Shown here one piece after another: positions 44,932 through 54,608 of a stretch of DNA of 64,000 nt. A program made the position numbers and the translations under genes. Under the pieces are notes generated by a model. It made no database searches and was not told the DNA's origin. It saw only the letters and a program-made list of their open reading frames with translations. The stretch comes from Kingdonia uniflora (lineage: Eukaryota; Streptophyta; Magnoliopsida; Ranunculales; Circaeasteraceae), in assembly GCA_014058105.1 (NCBI GenBank), contig JACGCM010002194.1, positions 496,001 to 560,000 of the forward strand, read 5' to 3'. The number at the start of each line of letters is the position of its first letter. Positions within the stretch are counted from its first letter, which is position 1.

Positions 44932-46620
44932 ATGGCACCCACCCGCCGTTCCAATTCAACACAGGCAACTCAATTAACGGAGTAGCTGCCTAAATAGCCT
45001 TATTACCCCAACAAGTTGCTCAAGCAGAGGAGCGCCACCAGACCCAACTAAACCAAGAGAATGAAAACCATCGCCTGGCGCTAGATACTGAATGGAATCG
45101 CCGCCTAGATGACGAAAACAAACATAATAGGGCAATTGATGAGTTGCGCAACACCGCCCGAGAGCTACAGAGATTACAACCTCTAGAAGCTGCTCGCCCA
45201 TCCCATGCACCAGACCCATCGCGTATATCTGCCCGTACCCGTCTAGGACCCTCACCAAACCTCGAAGTACCCCCAGTTCACACTGGTGCGGAAGGCGTTC
45301 CCCGTACTATTCCCCACACCGGCTCTATCTACCTCGGGATTCACCTCACCGAAGACTCTTCTGACTCCACCCTCCGCTCTTCCAGACACCCCAGGCGCCG
45401 TCCCGCTCGAGAGCGACTCGGTGAACGTGGTGCTGAATATATAACACATGCTCGACCTCACAACCATCAAATTCCCCAATCTTCCCCTCATCATGAATAT
45501 GTTACACAGCAGAATTTCGGCCACAAAATACAACTAGTCATTCGCGTCAGCGCGAGCCCAGCCACTAATTCTTGGAGCTGCCTTAATAATCTGATTTGCC
45601 CCAAATTTTTGGTTATCGAAATACCCCCAACTTTTTTGCTCCCAAACTCAGCAAATACCGTAACACAGATCCTAAATCCCACATTCTTGAATTCCAAAAT
45701 GCCTTGAGCCTCTACTCCATGGCGGACTACCTGTTATGTTACCTTTTTCCAATAAGCCTTACTGATAACCCCTTCGATGGTATCACAACCTCCCAAGCGG
45801 CTCGATTCAAAGGTTCGGGCAGCTATCACATCCTTTCCTCCCCCAGTTTTCCTTCAACAAGGATAAAGAGGTTAGAGTTGACGCACTGTTCAATTTCAGA
45901 AAATCCAGCAAGTAGACCCTCGAAGTCTTCACCAGGAGATTCCATGACAAATCCTAGAAAATAGAGAACCTTGAGTGTATGAATGCTATACTGGTATATT
46001 CAAATACTCTGCCTGATCACAGTCGAGTAAAAGAACACCTAGTTCTCCACAAACCTCAAACACTCAAAGAGATGCTTTCGAAGGTCAATGGTTATATCGA
46101 TCTCGAACACCTTCAAGAATCACGCAAACAGAGCCGGCCTTCGCACACCGCAAACTTCTATAAACCACGGCAACACCCCCATTCTACTCCAACACCCCTG
46201 ATCGTTCCTGTCTCACAGGAGATTGAGAGCCGCAAACGCCTTAGCATTGATAACAGTGTCAAAGCTCGCAACAAGCGACCAAAGCCTGTTTTGTCTCCAC
46301 TCACTGCCCCCCTCAGTACCCTTCTACCGCACATACTGGCAGACCCCATTTGGCACATCCCTTTCCCCATCGAAGTCAGACCAGCAAATCCTATTGCGTC
46401 AAACACAAATACAATTATCACCATACAAATAAATTCTTCGCCCTTTAACGCTCTCTCAAACTCATCCTCAGAGCAAGATGTTTGCACCAATATATTGCTG
46501 ATCTTCCAGGCTACCTTGATGGGTCTTACCTCAAACCTCTATCTACCCCTACTGTTGACCCACCCGAGGTGCACATTTAAAGAATCAATTTCATCGAAGT
46601 CAATAACATAGACAGCGGAC
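44932..46620 (+). pseudogene. Tat-3 gag
   Basis: ATG 44932 with MAPTRRSNSTQ. After frame changes the core is readable: LLCYLFPISLTDN, WYHNLPSGSIQRFGQLS, FNKDKEVRVDALFNFRKSS, TLEVFTRRFHDKS, MNAILVYSNTLPDHSRVKEH, LKEMLSKVNGYIDLEHLQ (45720-46110), the gypsy gag pattern. A long open, proline- and serine-rich tail follows (to 46611). The core is interrupted by frameshifts near 45600, 45780 and 45965. Confidence 0.8.
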
Positions 46621-46689
46621 GTTCCAAAAGCAAACAAAAGCGTATCGAAGAATGTTACAAGCTCACCTATCAGGAGAAATTCCCTACCC

Positions 46690-47138
46690 CCCTACCAGAA
46701 TCAAGCTATCTCCCCCGCCTCGTAGGTATTTCATTCATCGACTTTGATACTTCACACTTTCGTTTCCCCCATTCCGATCCATTGGTCATCATGATTAAGA
46801 TCGAGAACCTCGTCCTCCATACAATGCTCATAGACACAGGGATTGCAACTGAGATCCTTTTTCTCCAAACAATTCAAACCATGAAGAAAACCGACCTCAT
46901 AACCGCAGCTAACGTCGAATTGAAAGGTTTTAATTGTATAACCGAAGTCGTTATCGGTCGTATCAGCCTACCCGTCACCACAGGCCCCATTACCCTTCAA
47001 ACCATCTTCATTATCATCGACAAGAAGTCTGAATACCTCAGTATACTCGGACGTGATTGGTGTCGCACCATGCGAGCCATATCTTTGCCTACCATCAGAC
47101 CCTTCGTTTCAGTACTCACGAAGGTACTTGAAATCTAA
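46690..47138 (+). pseudogene. Tat-3 aspartic protease
   Basis: Lead-in ISFIDFDTSHFRFPHSDPL, then TMLIDTGIATEILF with the catalytic DTG at 46833-46841, the flap region FNCITEVVIGRISLPVTTGP, and LGRDWCRTM. The domain is complete and open from 46782; the residue after DTG is I instead of the usual S or A, which may reduce activity. Confidence 0.8.
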
Positions 47139-47329
47139 AAGGCTCTCAACGCCTTGCCTGCTCATACAAGCCCCCAAAGATCAATCAGACCTAAAAACTT
47201 GTCAGCCGCCCATAGCAATTACTGCATCTCACTACCCCTCCAACTTTGACAGATACCACCTCACCCATCGAACCCACTGTTTATATCAAACTCGACGGTC
47301 CTGGTTAAAGTACATTCATCAAAACTTTT

Positions 47330-48094
47330 TTCAATGAGTCAGAACGCCTCAAACTTTCAAAGTTCATTCAAGAAAATAGAGATATCTTTGCCTGGACATT
47401 TCAGGAAATACCCGGTGTTGACCCCAACCTGGCATGCTATCGCCTCGACCTAATCCCCCATTCCTCAGCAGTAAAAGAAAGGAAGTGTAACCTGGCACCA
47501 CGACTTCGAGAAGCAGTAAACCTTAAATTAAACAAGCTCATAGCCGCAGGTTTCATCAGAGAAGTGAAGTACGCTGACTGGATCTCAAACATTGTGCTAG
47601 CTCCAAAGAAAAATGGAAAGATCAGAATCTACGTCAACTTCACAGACCTCAACAAGCACACATCGAAGGACAGTTTCCCTCTCACGACTATTTCAGCACT
47701 CCTCGATGCTACTGTTGGACACGAGCGCCTATCAATGATGGACGCAACTTCGGGTTACAATCAGGTACCGCTCCTCCCCGAAGATCAACTTAAAACTTCC
47801 TTTATAACTGAACAAGGCCTTTACTGTTTCAATGTTATGCCTTTCGGCCTTAAAAATGTGGGAGCCACCTACCAATACCTTGTCACAACCATGTTTAAAC
47901 CTTTGCTTGGCGTCCTCCTTCGATGCATATCCCAAGCCGAAGCTTCTACAATTTTTGCCAAACTTCACGAAGGAACCTGCGGTGCTCACACTGCTGGTCG
48001 TTCTATGGCCCTTCGAGCTGTCACCCAAGGCATATTTTGGCCAGATATGAAAAAACAAGCTGCAGAATATGCAAAACATTGTGACAAGTACTAA
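47330..48094 (+). pseudogene. Tat-3 RT fused in frame to integrase N-terminus
   Basis: 47335-47905 is early RT: FIQENRDIFAWTFQEIPGVD, CNLAPRLREAVNLKLNKLI, AAGFIREVKYADWISNIV, LAPKKNGKIRIYVNFTDLN, MMDATSGYNQVPLLPEDQLK, MPFGLKNVGATYQYLV. At about 47910 (…TMFKPLLGVLL) the text jumps without a stop to FAKLHEGTCGAHTAGRSMAL and IFWPDMKKQAAEYAKHC, the HHCC zinc finger of integrase. The palm motif YxDD, thumb and both RNase H domains are absent. The ORF stays open across the junction to 48094, so the deletion preserved the frame. The final zinc-finger cysteine is replaced by tyrosine. Confidence 0.85.
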
Positions 48095-49053
48095 CGTCAT
48101 ACTCATGACATCCATTGCCCCTCTCAAGACCTCCATTTCAGTCAAGTTTCCTGGCCATTCAAAAGATGGGCCATCGATCTCATCGGTCCCTTCCCAAAAG
48201 CCTCGGGTAGCAGAGAAAACATCCTTGTTGCAACTGATTACTTCACTAAATGGGTTGAAACCATACCTCTATGCCGAACCAGAGAAGAAGAAGTTATCAA
48301 ATTTTATGGGAAAACATCATCACTCGCCTCGGCTGTCCCCATATGATTCGATGCGATAATGGTCCCCAATTCGCTGGCAGCAAAGTAAGAAACTTCCTTA
48401 AATAATACAACATCATTCTTTCACCCTTCACACCTTACCAATCCCAGGGCAACGGTCAAGTCGAAGCAATCAACAAAACCATTATTGACGGTCTTAAGAA
48501 GAAAGTCGATGCAAAAAAAGGACAATGGGCTCAAGAGTTATAATACATCCTCTGAGCCTATAGAACAACCCCAAGAAAATCTACAGGATGCACCCCCTTC
48601 CTCCTAATATATGGTACCGAAGTTATATTACCTACTCAATTTGAAGTACCCACATGAGACCTGAACCTCCCAGATGAAGATAATGAGTTTGTGCTCGCAT
48701 GTAACATGTTATGGATTGACGAAACCAGAGACCGAGCTATTGCCAACCTTGGCCGCTACCGCACATTACTTCAGAAATCCTACAACAAGAGAGTTCGACC
48801 ATGGAGTTTCAACATTGGAGGTCTAGTACTGCGACGTGTCAATCAATCCTTAAAACTTCGGAATGCCGGCAAGTTAGCCGAATCTTGGGAAGGACCTTAT
48901 GTCGTATACAATAAAATAAATAAGGGTTCTTACTACTTAATGACAGAAGATGAAGAACCATTACCGAATCCCTGGAAAACAATACAGCTGGTCTCCAATA
49001 ACAAACCATATCCCCAACCTTGTACAACTGATGTAATCCAGAAAAATCAATAA
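48095..49053 (+). pseudogene. Tat-3 integrase core and C-terminal domain
   Basis: Core: WPFKRWAIDLIGPFPKAS with the first catalytic D, VATDYFTKWVETIPL, then in another frame MIRCDNGPQFAG with the second D (48345-48375), and GNGQVEAINKTIIDG with the E (about 48450-48490). The C-terminal domain 48691-49053 is open: SYNKRVRPWSFNIGGLVLR, NAGKLAESWEGPYVVYN, NPWKTIQLV. All three catalytic positions are still readable although frames are broken at about 48090, 48310 and 48540. Confidence 0.8.
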
Positions 49054-49094
49054 ACAAATTTTTTCCACCTATACTTTATCTCCTGTTTCTTATT

Positions 49095-49790
49095 GAATTT
49101 CGTGGTTTAACTTAAGTATCAGGTCAACCTTCGACCCGACTGATACTTGGAGGCAACCTCGAGATTTTTTCAAACTCCCAACTTCGAGCAAGCTCGGGGG
49201 GGCAAGGATGGCTGAAAAACTGGACCCTCAAGAATGCATTGGGGGTGAACAGTTACACTTCGCTGTGGCTACGGCCTTCAAAGTTTAGTCGATTTCTTGG
49301 TTTCTTCTAAGTATCACGTCAGCCCTTCAACCCGACGGATACTTATGAGCAACCTAAAAAATTTTCAAGTCTCCAATTTGAGCAAACTCGAGGGGCAAGG
49401 ATGGTCGAAAGACCGGACCTTCAGGGATGCATTGGGGGCAAACAGATATACTTCGATCAGGCTCTGAAACTGTCTAAGTCCAGTCGATTTCTTGGTTTAC
49501 CTCGGGTATCATGTCCACCCTCGCCCCGACTGATTCATGGGGGAGACCTTAAAATTCTAAAGTTTCCAACATTCAAGCAAACTTGAGGGGTACAAATGGT
49601 CAGGAGACCGGACCCTCGGGAATGCGTTAGAGGCGAACACATATTGCTTTGCTGTGGCTTAGGCCTTCAAAGTCCAGTAAATTTTTGGGTTTCCACCAGG
49701 TATCACGTACCCTTGGCCCAACTGATACTCGGAGGCGACCTGGAAAATTTTCAAAATTCTAACATCGCTGTGGCTTCGGCCTTCGATGTC
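49095..49790. repeat. About 193-bp tandem repeats in the Tat-3 pol-aORF spacer
   Basis: Roughly three and a half units. Each contains a TATCACGTCAxCCTTCGACC-like block (about 49117, 49310, 49507, 49700), GACTGATACTTGGAGGC, GAGCAAxCTCGxGGGGCAAG, GACCGGACCCTCxGGAATGC and CTTCGCTGTGGCTxxGGCCT. Spacing between equivalent blocks is about 190-197 bp. Located between integrase and the antisense ORF. Confidence 0.85.
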
Positions 49791-50329
49791 CAGATTAATA
49801 TACAGGGATCAATCAAAATATACTCAAAACTTATCAGGGTTCGATCAAACTACAGCTATTCAAACGATAATAGTACACGCAAATACTATCTACAATTCTA
49901 TCAAGTGCAAAGAGCAGTCAAAGCATCATCCATCAGTGAAATAGTGATACAACTCAAGATCAGTCATCAAAAGTTTAATACACAAAAACTTAACAGAATA
50001 CGCATAAATATTTTAATAATTCAAGGTCAGAGCAAGATAACACAATCAATTAGAAAATCAGGCGTCAATTCAGAAGTTCAGAATCAGTATGTTCAGAATT
50101 TACTTCAGAAAATACGAATCAATATGTTCAGCATCAACTTCAGAAGTTCAGCAGTAAATAATAGCTCGAAAAACTACCAAGTTCAGAGATCAACCAAAAA
50201 CAAACACACAACATAGTTCCAAATATTACAACTCAACATCATATCAGCAAAGGAAAACATGGAACCCCAACTCCAAATACCTCATATCGGTGCAGTTACG
50301 CCTTCTTCCTCCTCAGATCCCCCAGCACC
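49791..50329. other. Tat-3 spacer between repeats and antisense ORF
   Basis: AT-rich with frequent TCAGAA/TTCAG phrases (short repeats of CAGAAGTTCAG and CAGAAAATACGAATCAATATG near 50090-50150). No coding motif recognised; the open plus frame to 50216 looks like low-complexity read-through. Confidence 0.5.
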
Positions 50330-51560
50330 AACACCTTCAGTGGCCTCATTCAAACTTTGACAACCAAACCATTAACAGTTCCACCATTGGGAGCTCCAAT
50401 AAGAGAGGTCTCCACACCACCTCCAGTACTTCTAACTGCTTCATCAACAACATTTGCCTCTCCTTCCTTCATCTCCAACTCATCTCCTTCAGCTAGTTCT
50501 GGAGAAACAGGGTAAGGTTCCAACGTATCGGAATCATACCCCTTCTTGTCTATAAACTTTTTCAACTTAACATTCACCTTACATTCGCCATCATACTGCC
50601 GCTGGAAATTCACCCTCTATTTTTCTTTCTCCCTCTCCTTAGCCGCAAGCTTCGCAGACCACTCCCGCTCCTGCCTCAACCGCTGAAGCTCGAGCCTCTC
50701 ATCATAAGTCAGTAATCACCTACAGATCTTGCTTCAACTTCTTAACTTCGAACAACAATAATGCCTCAGTTCCCTGATAAAGATCTAGACTTTCCTCTGA
50801 TTGCCGTAATTTCCCTTTTACAGACTTCATCACCTTATTGATCGATCGCACCCAAGCCTCTATCTGCTAAAATATTCAAGCAGTCAGTATACTTCAAAAC
50901 TCGAAGACATTGAAAGAAAGCTTAGAATGTCACAAAATAAATCTATATATAGTTATCGAAAACATATGCCTCTTTATTTCCTTCAAAGCCTCGTCTGGGT
51001 CATCTTCCCAGAGCTCGACCATCGAAGCCTGTTTAGCTACCGCTTGTTCCTATCGTTCAGCCTCTGTCATCTCTTCATCCTCCTCCAGTATATTATCCTC
51101 CCCCAGTGCCCTACACCTTTTGCGTTGACCAACCTTCGATTGTTGTACCTTCGGGGCTTCGGGAGCTACCCGACACTTCCCCTTCTCAGCTTGAGTTGAT
51201 ACCATCCTCGGCCTCAACTTCAAAGCATCACCAGCAACCTCGGACACTGGCGCTGGTTGCTTCAACCTCCTTCGCGTTCTTGACACATACTGGTAATTCC
51301 ATGATAACTTTTCCCTTCCCATTTCTTTTTGACCCTTCGAAACACCTTTGTCCCTCTTTCTCTTCGATGGCTTCGGCGTGATAGGTATGCCTTAAAGTTG
51401 GGAATCCGCCTTCTTCCTCCTTTGCCTCTTAATTTCGAGACTGTCAAACACAAATTTACCCAATCCTCACTAGCCTCGAGCAAAGTATTAATATAATTTA
51501 TTGGATTGTTCTAAGACCGAATAGCTTTCTCAGCGAATGCCTCTCCACCTAAATTCGAGA
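50330..51560 (-). pseudogene. Tat-3 antisense ORF, coiled-coil-like
   Basis: Minus strand, opposite to pol. 51483-51262 reads MLEASEDWVNLCLTVSK then a very basic stretch (RRSHRRERGTKVFRRVKKKW). 51322-51050 ends EEDEEMTEAER, continuing in frame past one stop with KQASMVELWEDDPDEAL. A TTTTAGCAG acceptor (about 50866) opens an exon IEAWVRSINKVMKSVKGKL, SEESLDLYQGTEALLLFEV, then charged RLRQEREWSAKLAAKEREKE and FIDKKGYDSDTLEPYP with acidic SPELAEGDELEMKEGEA to 50330. It occupies the same slot as the antisense genes of Tat-1 and Tat-2, but I see no residue-level homology to them. Confidence 0.5.
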
Positions 51561-51581
51561 CCCTTACTGAGAGGGGGCGAA

Positions 51582-51800
51582 TGTAGTAGCCTACTCGCAG
51601 CCTTCGACCCCCCAGACACTCGAAGCCTACTTTGCAACCTACTCGAATATATCGAAGCCTACTCGATCCCTAAATTAGACTTTCCAGAGATCCCCTGAAG
51701 ATGAAACTTTGACACCAGGCATAGCCTCGTGGATGGACTAACACATCGTAGCAGATACCCTTCCATTATATCTGCACATGGTTGAAATACGATAGGACAT
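51582..51800 (+). repeat. Tat-3 3' LTR, truncated
   Basis: TGTAGTAGCCTACTCGCAG onward matches the first about 219 bp of the 5' LTR, including CCCCCCAGACACT and AGAGATCCCCTGAAGATGAA. The remaining about 480 bp are missing; Tat-1 protease sequence follows directly. Confidence 0.85.
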
Positions 51801-52300
51801 GCTCGAGCTAGCTTCTGACTGCCTTTGATTTCATGAATGACACCATTCTATTTAAAACACAGCGCCAAATGATAGGTTGATGCAATAGCTCATATATTGT
51901 GTAATCAACAACGTCCCATTATCCCTAGATACCAGGATTTGGCATTGATAACATAAATACAACATTAACTATTGATGGTCCTACCGTAATAGGAAGTATG
52001 ATATTTCCTACACGTTCTTCTCGAGATCCGTTAAATCTACAGATATCAATGTCACTGGGCTGGACTTTGTCAGCGAGCCCCATCTGATATATCTTACTTT
52101 GAAATAGTAGTTCGATACTACTACAGTATCTATCATTATTGTGCGAAGTACCATGTTTCTCATCTTTTGCATGATCACCAAAGTATTATGGTGAGGAAAG
52201 CCAACATGTCGAACATCACAGTCGTCGAAAAAAATTCCTGTACGTTGGGAGCTTGATACGGGAAGTAATCGAGCTTCTTTATCTTTCATGGACAGGTCGT
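51801..52300 (-). pseudogene. Tat-1 protease
   Basis: Minus-strand: LLPVSSSQRTGIFFDDCDV, RHVGFPHHNTLVIMQKM, LRTIMIDTVVVSNYYF. The active-site DTG has become DTV, which would abolish activity. Later INVVFMLSMPNPGI corresponds to the flap and core, then AVRSxLEHV at the Tat-3 boundary. The protease-RT linker and RT fingers are missing from both sides of Tat-3. Confidence 0.75.
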
Positions 52301-53940
52301 GGCACTGGCCGACATGTCATCTTTTACTTTTGTTCTACTGGCTGACCATCTGGGTCTCAATAAAGTGGCTGAGAGATATATGGTATAAATGCTTCTTTCC
52401 TTCTGGTTCTTCGATATGTACGTCTTCGGTAGGAAGCTTGTAACTCCCTTTTTGTAACTCTCAACGTTCAAGATGCATTCATCCATTCATCCATCGGCAA
52501 AAATATGCTCCAATAGATGTTGTAAGACAAAACAGTATTCTGTCTTGTGATGTTGGACTTTGTGGTAAATGTAATAAGGTCTCCTCCCGATCTGCTAGAG
52601 ATACTGAGCATTTTTAAAAAAAAATATCCTTCTGAAGTATAGGATAAATGCTGGTTATCGTGATATTCATCTTGGGAAGATAGGGTTTTGGCAAGTTATT
52701 GCCCTTTTGAGGTCGTTCGTCATTAGCTTTTTTCCATTTCCTATCTCCTCCCTGATCAGCAACGCGATTGAAGTCTTGGTCTGTAATTGATCTTGAGCCG
52801 TTAATGTTAACTTCTGAGGTTTCTGTCTGTCAGATACCATTCTTTCCAGGTTGAGATATCCGTTGACCTTTTCGATCATATCTTCCAGAGGTGTGGTTTA
52901 TTTAGGATGAGGTGCTCCTCTACCCTTCCATCGATGAGTAAAATGCTGGTGAAAGCTGAAATAGTTATCTTCAAGTCGAGTCGATCTACTTTTCGAGCTA
53001 ACTCCAACAAATATTTAGTGAATATCTCGAGCTTTTCTCCTAGCATCGGCTTGAGTCTGAAAAGAAAATACAAATTCTCCTCTTTGTCTCTGTTGTGTGA
53101 GTAATTCTTGACAAAAGTTCTCGCAGCTGTTCAAAAGTTGTGATGGACCCTTCGGGTAGGGTATGGAACCATCGCAGCGCTTGATAAGCTGATAGGATAG
53201 AGGTGGCATAAAATGTGGTTGGACGTGAAATATAGGCCTAAAGCGTCCTGGAACTCTTGGATGTCTTCTACTGGGTCAGTTCATTTGTATTTTTGGTTCT
53301 TTGGCATCGGAAATCCGGTGGGGACCTCACCATCTAATGGCTTCTGTGCGATGGGGCTCTTCTGTAATTTGTTGTAGATCCCTTTAGTCAGAGTGCGTGC
53401 CTCGAGCAGCTCTTTGATTCACTTTTCAACATGTTCCTAAGTCACATAATGTCAAGCCGTAGTGGCTAGGCATGTGACGTATTCTTCTCCAGGATTGTGG
53501 TCACCACTCCCTTTACTTAGACGTTCTTTTACTGGGACTCCTGCCGGGCCACTTTCTACTTCATGGTAGACCTTCTGTATCGCGATGGGTTCCATTCCTA
53601 TTGGTGACAGTTAGATCGATGTACCCCTCCTACGTGATCGCCTTTCGGATGAGATCATATTCTGTCATGAATAGAGATTCGCGAGCCTAGAAGTTATACA
53701 GCCTTGCTCTTCTGGGTGGCAATCTGCTGACCCTCTAGAACCTTCAGCGCGTCCTGCATACTCGCGAGTTATTGTTCCAGCGCAACACGTCTTTCTGTTT
53801 TAGAATTTAATGTAGCCCAAAGATATACTACTGCAGCATTTTCTTCTACATGAACGATCGACAGGCTCTAACCTGGTGGTGACATTCTGAAAGAAGACGA
53901 TCAACAGTTTTTGAGACAATGGGTTTGAGAACTTCATTCC
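52301..53940 (-). pseudogene. Tat-1 gag
   Basis: Minus-strand core: RWFHTLPEGSITTFEQLREL (about 53170-53110), FRLKPMLGEKLEIFTKYLL, ELARKVDRLDLKITISAFTS, GRVEEHLILNKP (53070-52885), MIEKVNGYLNLERMV (52879 onward), the gypsy gag pattern also seen in Tat-3 (LKEMLSKVNGYIDLEHLQ). The N-terminal part 53210-53940 is stop-rich. No zinc knuckle is obvious. Confidence 0.75.
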
Positions 53941-53956
53941 CACATATGGCGCCAAA
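53941..53956 (-). promoter_or_regulatory. Tat-1 primer-binding site
   Basis: Minus-strand TTTGGCGCCATATGTG directly after the 5' LTR, the Tat/gypsy TTGGCGCC-type priming site. It fixes the minus orientation. Confidence 0.85.
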
Positions 53957-54599
53957 TGTAATAGCCTAATTCTAGGATTCAGACATAGCCTTTTATACCA
54001 AAAGTAATCAGAATACTTATAATAACTAATACCAAAGTTTAGCGTGGAAAACCTTTGAATAGGTTAAAAACCACGACCTCTCTTGAGGATTTGTAAAAGA
54101 CTAGAGATGTTATTTAGATTGCTAGAAATTACAAGGGTATTGCAGAGGATGGGATATTTCTAGATGGAGAGCTCTTCTCTTAGTGTTAGAGTAAGAATTC
54201 TTCCATCAAGTTTCGAGGGGTTACTTCTCTGTCCCTCATCTCGAATCTCTCTGGCCTTATTTATAGGCCTTATAATATGACCGCTTGACCGCCATTAAGA
54301 TTCTTAATGATTGATGTTACAAAATATATGTTTGATGATTCTTTGACTAGATTGTATAATATTATTATCTTTGTTACTATATAACGGCTATATGGATGAC
54401 TGTACATTTGCAGAGCTCGAACTGTTGGTGTAGGGGTCGTAAGTGATGACTTGGTCTTGCTGGATTCAAACTGTTGGTGTAGAGGTCGTAAGTGATGACT
54501 TGGTTTTGAGGATTCTGCTTATGTCTTTAGTAGTACTTCCTGTATGCTGATGAGTTCGAGGATGAAACATGAATCAGAGATACGAAATAACCTATTACA
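53957..54599 (-). repeat. Tat-1 5' LTR (right copy)
   Basis: 643 bp, TGTAATAGCCTAATTC to CCTATTACA; partner of 22963-23607. On the minus strand it has a TATA-like GGCCTATAAATAAGG at about 54255-54269. Confidence 0.9.
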
Positions 54600-54608
54600 G
54601 ATGTTTCA

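Larger units (their letters stand above)
44149..51800 (+). mobile_element. Tat-3: Tat-type element with RT-integrase fusion
   Basis: 5' LTR 44149-44846, PBS TTGGCGCCATCTGTG at 44848-44862, gag, protease, RT joined directly to integrase, a tandem-repeat spacer, an antisense ORF, the purine-rich tract GAGAGGGGGCGAA, and a truncated 3' LTR 51582-51800. It inserted in Tat-1 pol on the opposite strand. GACAT occurs just before the 5' LTR (44143-44147, one base off the edge) and at the broken right edge (51796-51800). It cannot encode complete RT or RNase H. Confidence 0.85.
22963..54599 (-). mobile_element. Tat-1: Tat-lineage Ty3/gypsy element with two insertions
   Basis: LTRs of about 645 bp: 22963-23607 (3', left) and 53957-54599 (5', right), TGTAATAGCC to CTATTACA with the left start mutated to TATAATAG. 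Flanks GATAT and GATGT form a one-mismatch 5-bp duplication inside the Cop-2 LTR. Minus-strand order: PBS (53956-53941), gag, protease, [Tat-3], RT, RNase H plus a second RNase H, integrase, 43-bp tandem repeats, then a plus-strand (antisense) intron-containing gene [with Tat-2 inside], purine-rich tract, 3' LTR. The TTGGCGCC primer site, second RNase H and antisense ORF together mark the Tat lineage. Without insertions it is about 14.9 kb. Confidence 0.9.
16755..54608 (-). mobile_element. Cop-2: copia-like element, gag only
   Basis: LTRs of about 1.15-1.18 kb: 16755-17930, and 21822-22962 completed by 54600-54608 after the Tat-1 insertion. Ends are TGAAAT...GTTTCA. The primer-binding site next to the right LTR is minus-strand ATTGGTATCAGAGCGG (tRNA-Met type), and the purine-rich tract next to the left LTR is minus-strand CAAAGGGGGAGAT. 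The flanks AATCG (16750-16754) and AGTCG (54609-54613) differ by one base. The internal region 17931-21821 has gag on the minus strand but no protease, integrase or RT. It inserted into the Cop-1 leader. Confidence 0.85.

Noticed and set aside
45252..45533. Open minus-strand frame within Tat-3 gag
   Set aside because: Antisense shadow of the gag region; glycine/valine-rich translation with no motif, while the plus strand carries the recognisable gag text.
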